DNA from: Phyllostachys edulis
Lineage: Eukaryota; Streptophyta; Magnoliopsida; Poales; Poaceae
NCBI GenBank assembly: GCA_036346405.1
Contig: CM070554.1
Span: 43,361,058-43,425,057, forward strand
Reading direction: 5' to 3'
Length of the DNA stretch: 64,000 bases
The notes below the pieces were generated by a model. That model did no database searches. It worked only from the letters and a program-made list of their open reading frames with translations, and was not told where the DNA came from. The position numbers were made by a program, and so were the translations under genes. Below are positions 57,832 to 64,000 of this stretch, piece by piece (positions within the stretch are counted from its first letter, which is position 1; the number at the start of each line of letters is the position of its first letter).

Positions 57832-59400
57832 TCATGTGTGCGCCTCATGCTTAGGTTGCGGGAGAGGCTTTGTCAATGGATCAGAAATATTCAAATCCAT
57901 GTGCACTTTGCATATCTTCACATCACCTCTCTCAACGATCTCACGAATAATGTGATATTGTCGAAGTATGTGATCTAGGTCTTTAGCTTGTGCAATGGTT
58001 CCACTATTATCACAATAGAGATCCATTGGACTAGAAGCACTAGAAACCACACCCAGTTCATAAATGAACTTCTTTATCCATACGGCCTCTTTTGCACCTT
58101 CCGAAGCTGCAATGTACTCAGCCTCTATTGTAGAATCAGCAACCGTTCCTTACTTGGAACTTTTCCAGCTTACTGCTCGTCCATTAAGACAAAACACAAA
58201 CCCAGATTGTGATCTGAAATCATCCTTGTCGGTTTGGAAGCTAGCGTCGGTGTAACCATTTACGACCAACTCTTCCTCACCTCCATAAATAAGGAATGCA
58301 TTCTTAATCCTTCTCAAGTACTTAAGGATATTCTTGACTACTATCCAGTGACCTTCACCTGGATCTGATTGATATCTGCTCGTAACACTTAGAGCATACG
58401 ACACATCTGGTCGTGTACATAGCATGGTATACATGATAGATCTTATAGCCGAAGCATATGGGATTCTACTCATTTTGTCTCGCTCATCAGTGGTCGTAGG
58501 ACACTGACTCTTGTTAAGATTAATGCCATGTGCCATGGGCAAGAAACCTTTCTTGGAATCTTGCATGTTGAACCGTTTCAACACCTTGCCTATGTACATA
58601 TCCTTGCTTAATCCAATTAGCCTTTTAGATCTATCCCTATGGATCCTTATACTAAGAATATATGCTGCATCTCCTAAATCTTTCATTGAGAAACTATTTC
58701 TTAATGAAGTTTTAACAGATTCAAGTATTGGAATATCATTTCCAACCGGTAGTATGTCATCCACATACAATATCAGAAACACGAGCTTCCTCGCACTAAC
58801 CTTCTTATAAACACAAGGTTCTTCTTCGTTCTTGATGAAGTCAAACTCTTTGACCACTTCATCAAAATGAATGTTCCAACTCCGATATGCTTGATTTAGT
58901 CCATAGATGGATTTCTAAAGCTTGCATACCTTTCAAGCTTCTTTTGGATCGATAAAACCTTCAGGTTGTGTCATATACACATCCTCACTTAGGTTTCTAT
59001 TTAGGAAAGCCGTTTTGACATCCATTTGCCATATCTCATAATCAAAATATGCAGCAATAGCTAGAATGATCTGGATAGACTTAAGCATCGCGATAAGAGA
59101 GAAGGTTTCATCTTAATCAACACCTTGAATTTGTCTGAAACCCTTCGCAACCAGACATGCCTTATGAACGTGAATATTTCCATCCATATCTATCTTTCTC
59201 TTAAAAATCCATTTGCACTCAATAGTTTTAACACCATCAGGTGCATCAACCAAGTTCCAAACTTGATTATCATGCATGGACTTTATTTCGGATCTCATGA
59301 CTTCATGCCATGACTCAAAGTTTGGGTCCACCATCGCTTCCGCATAAGTTTTAGGCTCGTCATTATTCAATAATAAAATGTCATGCCCATGCCTTATAGG
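57832..59400 (-). pseudogene. copia RT and RNase H (Tork-like pol)
   Basis: Segments on the minus strand: 59403-59113 (SWHEVMRSEIKSMHDNQVW, KWIFKRKIDMDG), a broken stretch containing MDVKTAFLN, then 58857-58150 with the catalytic LYVDDILPVGND, FSMKDLGDAAYILSIRI, RLIGLSKDMYIGKVL, SQSGFVFCLNG and VSWKSSK. A stop near 58150 precedes the RNase H end (58050-57832: MDLYCDNSGTIAQAK and DPLTKPLPQPKHEAHT). The YVDD aspartates are present. Stops or frameshifts lie near 59110, 58900 and 58150. The motif set is that of TNT1/Tork-type elements. Confidence 0.9.
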
Positions 59401-60741
59401 CAATTGAAGGCAAGCAATGGTTAGTTTGACAAGAGTTTCACAGCGTCGTTAGGTCTCCTAGCAGACATCCTTCCGGAGGAAAACGTGTTGCCCAAAACCA
59501 CCTACCAAGCCAAGAATGTTCTTTATCCATTGGGGATAGAAGTGGAAAGAATGCATGCATGTCCGAACGATTGTATCCTCTACCGTAAGGAGTATGCAAA
59601 CATGCTTGTATGTCCAGTGTGCAAAGCATCCCAATACAAGCATAAGAAGCACTCCGATGACGGTGAGGGCGTCGAGATGAAGCAAGGACCTCCTACTAAG
59701 GTGTTGTCGTATCTGCCAATAATTCCCTGTTTGAAGTGTTTATTTGTGAACCGAAAGGAGGCAAGATTGCTGCGTTGGCACTTGGAGGAGCGTAAGAAAG
59801 ATGGAAAGCTAAGATAGCCTGCTGATTCTGCCAAGTGGAGAAACTTCGATAGGAGCTTCGAAGACTTCGGTGCAGAACCGCGGAATATAAGGTTTGGGTT
59901 GATTACAGATGGAATGAATCCTTTCGGTAACATGAGCAACCGACATAGCACGTGGCTCATGAATCTATATATGTACAACCTTCCTCCTTGGCCATGTATG
60001 AAGCGGAAGTACATTTTGATGTCACTACTTTTCTAAGGGCCGAAGCAACCTGGGAACGATATTGATGTGTATTTAGCACCATTGCTAGATGATCTTGTGA
60101 TACTGTGGAATGAAGGGGTACAGGTATGGGATGCGTACAAACGAGAGAACTTCACTTTAGCGTCATGTTGTTCTGCACCATCAATGATTTTCCTGCCCTT
60201 GATAACCTGCGGGGTTTAGTACAAAAGGAGCCAAAGCCTGTCCGCACTGCTTAGATGATACCGAGAGTGTGAGGCTGAACAACTCGTGCAAAATTTTGTA
60301 CATGTGTCACCGTAGGTTCCTTCCCAAGTATCACCCATACCACAAGGTGAATAAACAATTCGACAAAAATAAAGAGGACGGTTCAGCTCCAAGGGCTTTT
60401 AGAGGGAAAGAGGTCTATGATATGGTTGAGTATATCGATGTTGTGCTTGGAAAGGGACGTAAATTTAGGACCCGTCAGAAGAATATCTGGAACAAGTGAT
60501 CAATTTTTCGGGACTTACCTTATTGGGAGCACTTAGAAATTCACCACTGCATCGACGTCATGCACGTGGAAAAGAATATATGTGATAGCTTGATTGGTCT
60601 CTTACTGAACATTCGTAACAAAACAAAGGATGGTGTCAACGCATGGCGTGACTTAGTTGATATGAACATAAGGACCGAGTTAGCATCGAAAGAGACCGAT
60701 AAAGGCCGAGCGTGCCTTCCCCCAGCTTGCTACACTCTATC

Positions 60742-63033
60742 TGTAATACCCCAAAAGTAATTCAGAAGGATTATCGAGAGAGAATTAAGTAATTAAGAGA
60801 AGGATCAAATAGAAATTAGCTAATTAAGTGATAAAAGAGGTTGAAAACAGCAAATTTTGGACAACTTGGGCCGATGCCTCAGGCCCATGGGCATTCGGCC
60901 CATTGGTGGGAGGGAGGAGGCCGGCCTTAAGGGGGGGCCAAACCCTAGGCCGCCCCCTCCCCTCTCCCTTTGGCCGCCCCCCCTACCCCCCATTGGCCAC
61001 CGCCCCTCATCCTCCCCTTGGCTGCTGCCTCACCTCCCTTGGCCACCCCTTGGTCCCTGTGCCTCCCCCTGCTACCGGCGAAGATCGTCCGCCTCCCGCT
61101 GCCTGCCGAGCAGGGAGAAGAAGGAGATCGCTTGGAGGTGGCCAGCCAAAGGAGGGAGAAGAAGGAGAAAGGGGAGAAGAGAGGGAAAGGGAGAGATCGT
61201 GGCCCTGGTACATGATCTTCAGCGGTCTTCAAGGGTAAGATCTGATCCCCTCTCGATTAGCCGATTATTTGATTATTAAGTTTTATCGGTAATTAGATCT
61301 GTTAGAGCAGAGAAGGTTGTCCGACGTTTTTGAGTAGTTTAACGGTAGAATCAGTTATGGACATCTCCTAGAGATTTGTAGGTGACGTCAATACCTTTCC
61401 GTAGATTACTACATCACGTCATTTGGACAAACGGTTCAAAAGTTATGGATTTTGTAATGTTGCTGTCCTGCAAATCTGTCGGTATCCTGACAGTTTTTAG
61501 TAATCTGACTTAAGCGATTAGTTAAAGGAAAAATTAGAGGATCTCACTATAATGAAAGAGGTGGATAATTGGCCCAGATTTCCAGAAAGCTAAAGAATGT
61601 GAACTTTGGATAATTATACTGAAAGATATGATAGTTTTAATATTACTGTCCAGAAACCCGATGCGAATTAGATGTCCTGTTAATTAGCTTGGTAGGGGTA
61701 GTGGATGGCCGAATCTGGAAGGCTCACCAACTAGGTTTAGTTGGATAATTTGATAACCTTTCCAGAAAGTCCAAGAAAACCCCATTTGAACCTCTGTACT
61801 AAAATATATGAATTTTTGTTTATGACTGTCCACAGAGGGGACAGATCGACGTTTAGGAGTTGGAGTTGGGATTGCGCTAGAGAGTTTAGCGAGTTCGTGT
61901 GTACTTATAGTTTTGTTATTGGTCCAGTATTGATGTCTTATAGTGTTTGCTAAATTAATTCAGGTGTGGGTTTGGTTCCGAGGGCAGCACCCTCTTCACG
62001 TTCTCCATTCTCGCACGGTTGAGGCAAGTACTCTGTTTGATAGAATGACTATGATTGTTTGATAGTGAGTGCTAGTATTTTTTATACATATTAGCTATGC
62101 ATGGTTGATAGTGTGATATGTATGATTATATATGGCGAATGCTTGAGATAATTTTAAGTGTTATTCATGTATGATGTTGTTACTATACATGTTATTGAAA
62201 GATAGAGTATTTGTACATGTGCACATTGAGAGCATACTTGAGACTTGGTCATGTGGTGACCAAGTATGTATATTTGAGGTCCCCGTCATGTAGATGATGG
62301 GCTTGTGGTCCCCACACTCGTGGAGTGTGGGCATTGATTAGAGGTCCCCGTCATGAAGATTATGGGCTGTGGTCCCTATACTTGTGGAGTATAGGCTCTT
62401 GGTCCCTATGCTAGAGGGCACAGACAAGGGTATACATCGACGGTTGTATATCTCGTATTATCGGTAAAATACGAAAAGAGTAAAAGAGAAAAAGATGCAT
62501 TGTACATTTGCATTACATAAAACATGTGAGATGTTTTAGAGTAAAGCTTTGGTATTGGATGTTGATACTATAACTATAAGTTGAATGTTTTATTATTGGT
62601 ACTTGCTGAGTCTTTGGGCTCACTCTTGCTTTTGTTGTGCTTTTAGGTACCATTTGCAAGAACGGCATGCATGGGACGGAGTAGATTTGAGTTGGATTCA
62701 CACACCGCCACTCATCTTTAAAGATTGATTAAATCTTAGTTCGTACCTTAATAAATGAGTAAACTACTTAAGGATTGATTATGGTTATGCTTCACGCATT
62801 GGATTATTTGTAATAATGATGAGTAGTATAATTTGGATATCTCTAAACATGCCTTAGTTGATGGAACTGGATGTTGGAATATTTGGTTATGATTTATTTA
62901 ACTGTTGAAACCTCCAGTATAGTTAGCTATACAAAGGAGGTTCTGCCAAAATTTGGAATATTGTCTTAGGTTTTAATTTATTATCATGTTAATTTAGTAG
63001 CATTCCAGGCTTATGTTGGGCTGGGGTGTTACA
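60742..63033 (+). repeat. solo LTR, family B (Tekay-type), TSD CTATC/ATATC
   Basis: 2292 bp, TGTAATACCCC to GGGGTGTTACA, preceded by CTATC (60737-60741) and followed by ATATC (63034-63038), a 4/5 match. Removing it restores the TNPD reading YTLSKVER across the gap, as in CACTA-1. It is in opposite orientation to the solo LTR at 35098 and shares its hairpin region. The Pro/Arg-rich ORFs at 60828-61279 are low-complexity LTR sequence. Confidence 0.92.
62311..62395 (+). other. paired hairpins inside the family B LTR
   Basis: Two perfect 8-bp stems lie about 64 bp apart: CCACACTC-gtg-GAGTGTGG (from 62312) and CCTATACT-tgtgg-AGTATAGG (from 62375). Each sits next to a ggtcc-c-t block. The first stem is present in the other family B copies at 28470-28490 and 35816-35836. 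Confidence 0.7.
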
Positions 63034-64000
63034 ATATCCAAGGTCGAGAGAAATGAATTGTGCTAGAGCTTGTATGGTGTGAAAGTTTCGTCCGGTTACT
63101 TCGCCAACATGAAGAAACTTGTTTCTATGGGAGTTTTGAAATTAATTGGTATGAAGTCTCATAACTGTCAAGTGCTGATGACACAAATGCTTCCTGTTGC
63201 AATTAGAAGTATTTTGCCGAACAAGGTCTAAGTGGCAATCATAAGGCTGTGTTATTTCTTTAACTCAATTGCTCAGAAGGTTATCGATCCCGATGGACTA
63301 GATGCTCTGCAGGCCGAGGTGGTGACGACTCTATGTCATCTTGAGATGTATTTCCCTCAGTCATTTTTCGATATCATGGTCCATGTCATTGTTCATCTTG
63401 TGAAAGAGATAAAGATATACGGTGCTGTGTTCCTACGTTATATGTATCTGTTCGAGAGGTACATGGGAATTTTCAAGTCCTATGTACGGAATCGATCTCG
63501 GTCGGAGGGCAGCATCATCAAAGGTTATGCAACCAAAGAGGTCATTGAGTTCTGCGTCAACTACATGGCTTAGGTGGAACCGATTGGTGTGCCTTTATCT
63601 CGTCATGATTGGAGGCTGGAGGGTATCGGGACCATCGAAGGAAAGCAATCACTCTCGATCTAGATACGTACGCTCAAGCCCATTTCACGGTCTTGCAACA
63701 CATGACTGAAGTGTCCCCGTACATCGACGAGCACAAAGACAAGGTACGCCAACAGAATCTAGGCCGGTCAGAGGTTTGGATCATGAGAGAGCACAACCAT
63801 CGGTTCAACGAATGGTTAAAGGTGTGATTCATTGGGAAGTCATCAAGCGATAATATGCTGCGATGGTTGGCAAAAGGGCAAAAATTTACAATTGTGAGAT
63901 GGCAAGGATACGACATAAATAGGTACATATTTTATACGACAGCTCATGATAGAAAGAACACAGTCCAGAACAGCGGTGTCCGCATAGATGCGTTTCACAA

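Larger units (their letters stand above)
56185..59401 (-). mobile_element. 5'-truncated Ty1/copia element (Tork-like)
   Basis: On the minus strand it runs from the RT N-terminus (59400) through RNase H to a 3' LTR (57781 to about 56185). The 5' LTR, gag, protease and integrase are missing. No target duplication is seen, and CACTA sequence is also lost at the junction, so one deletion probably removed both. Left edge accurate to about 15 bp. Confidence 0.8.
54010..64000 (+). mobile_element. CACTA-3, En/Spm element running off the window
   Basis: The 5' terminus CACTACTACAAAGAAGGC is at 54010, preceded by GTG. It contains 5' repeats, an unrecognised cargo ORF, an internal repeat block, and the TNPD gene, whose DUF4216 part is cut by the window end. 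A truncated copia element and a solo LTR are inserted in the transposase gene. The 3' terminus is not visible. Confidence 0.88.
55861..64000 (+). pseudogene. CACTA-3 TNPD transposase, split by two insertions
   Basis: ATG 55861 opens MDRSWMYVENCVSEEYIDG, the transposase-associated domain, with Arg at codon 3 where CACTA-1 has a stop. Coding matches CACTA-1 until about 56184, is interrupted by a copia element to about 59401, resumes with the TNP2 core (HACPNDCILYRKEYAN, FGLITDGMNPFGNMSN-like, HVEKNICDSLIGLLLNIRNK) to 60741, is interrupted by a solo LTR, and resumes at 63034 with the DUF4218-like region (CHLEMYFPQSFFDIMVH; YVRNRSRSEGSI) and the start of DUF4216 at the edge. About 180 bp present in CACTA-1 (24680-24845) is missing at the copia insertion. 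Several stops (59816, 60498, 63573 areas) confirm decay. Confidence 0.88.

Noticed and set aside
60828..61279. Pro/Arg-rich ORFs on both strands
   Set aside because: Inside the solo LTR with clear boundaries and target duplication; no homology and extreme composition.
1..64000. tRNA or rRNA genes, bacterial operons, prophage or organelle DNA
   Set aside because: No cloverleaf or rRNA signature was noticed by eye; the content is plant transposons with spliceosomal introns. The only tRNA-related match is the primer site at 6883-6894.

Overview
This window looks like repeat-rich nuclear DNA from a grass (Poaceae). It holds no gene that I can call an intact host gene. Nearly every recognisable coding segment belongs to a plant transposable element: Ty1/copia and Ty3/gypsy retrotransposons, and En/Spm (CACTA) DNA transposons that share subterminal repeats built on an ATCACAGACGGTT / AACCGTCTGTGAT core. 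Most reading frames are broken by stops and frameshifts, so this is a decaying nest of insertions. The grass assignment is inference, from the CACTA type, the Sirevirus/Tat/Tekay mix and remembered family resemblances.

Layout. 1-8617: minus-strand Sirevirus-like copia element (3' noncoding tail, pol, gag, initiator-Met primer site, 1.72-kb 5' LTR; its 3' LTR lies left of the window), inserted into a minus-strand Tat-lineage gypsy element that resumes at 8618 and ends in a 388-bp LTR at about 13223. 13224-14614: LTR fragments. 14615-20372: low-coding DNA with a diverged 2.3-kb tandem duplication and nested inverted repeats. 20373-38646: CACTA-1, with both termini and a 3-bp AAA target duplication. 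It carries a broken F-box-like gene, a broken GRF zinc-finger gene, long inverted repeats, a decayed TNPD (TNP2) transposase gene and the 3' exons of a TNPA/Ulp1-like gene. A truncated Tekay-type gypsy element (28270-34762) and a solo LTR (35098-37425) lie inside it.

39784-51670: a solo gypsy-type LTR (TSD AAACA) containing CACTA-2 (41904-50541). CACTA-2 in turn contains a second solo LTR of the same family (46239-49138, TSD CTCAC) that splits an exon of its TNPA/Ulp1-like gene. 52254-54009: another LTR of similar type, interrupted by CACTA-3 (54010 to beyond the window end). CACTA-3 holds an unknown cargo ORF and a TNPD gene interrupted by a truncated Tork-like copia element (about 56185-59401) and a solo LTR (60742-63033).

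How the parts relate. The most interesting theme is CACTA architecture. Arrays of subterminal repeats occur at the ends and also between internal genes, so CACTA-1 reads as a chain of transcription units (F-box cargo, GRF cargo, TNPD, TNPA/Ulp1) separated by repeat blocks. The internal blocks look like a 3' subterminal end joined to a 5' subterminal end without terminal inverted repeats. Domain names come from family knowledge and translation by eye; no database search was run.
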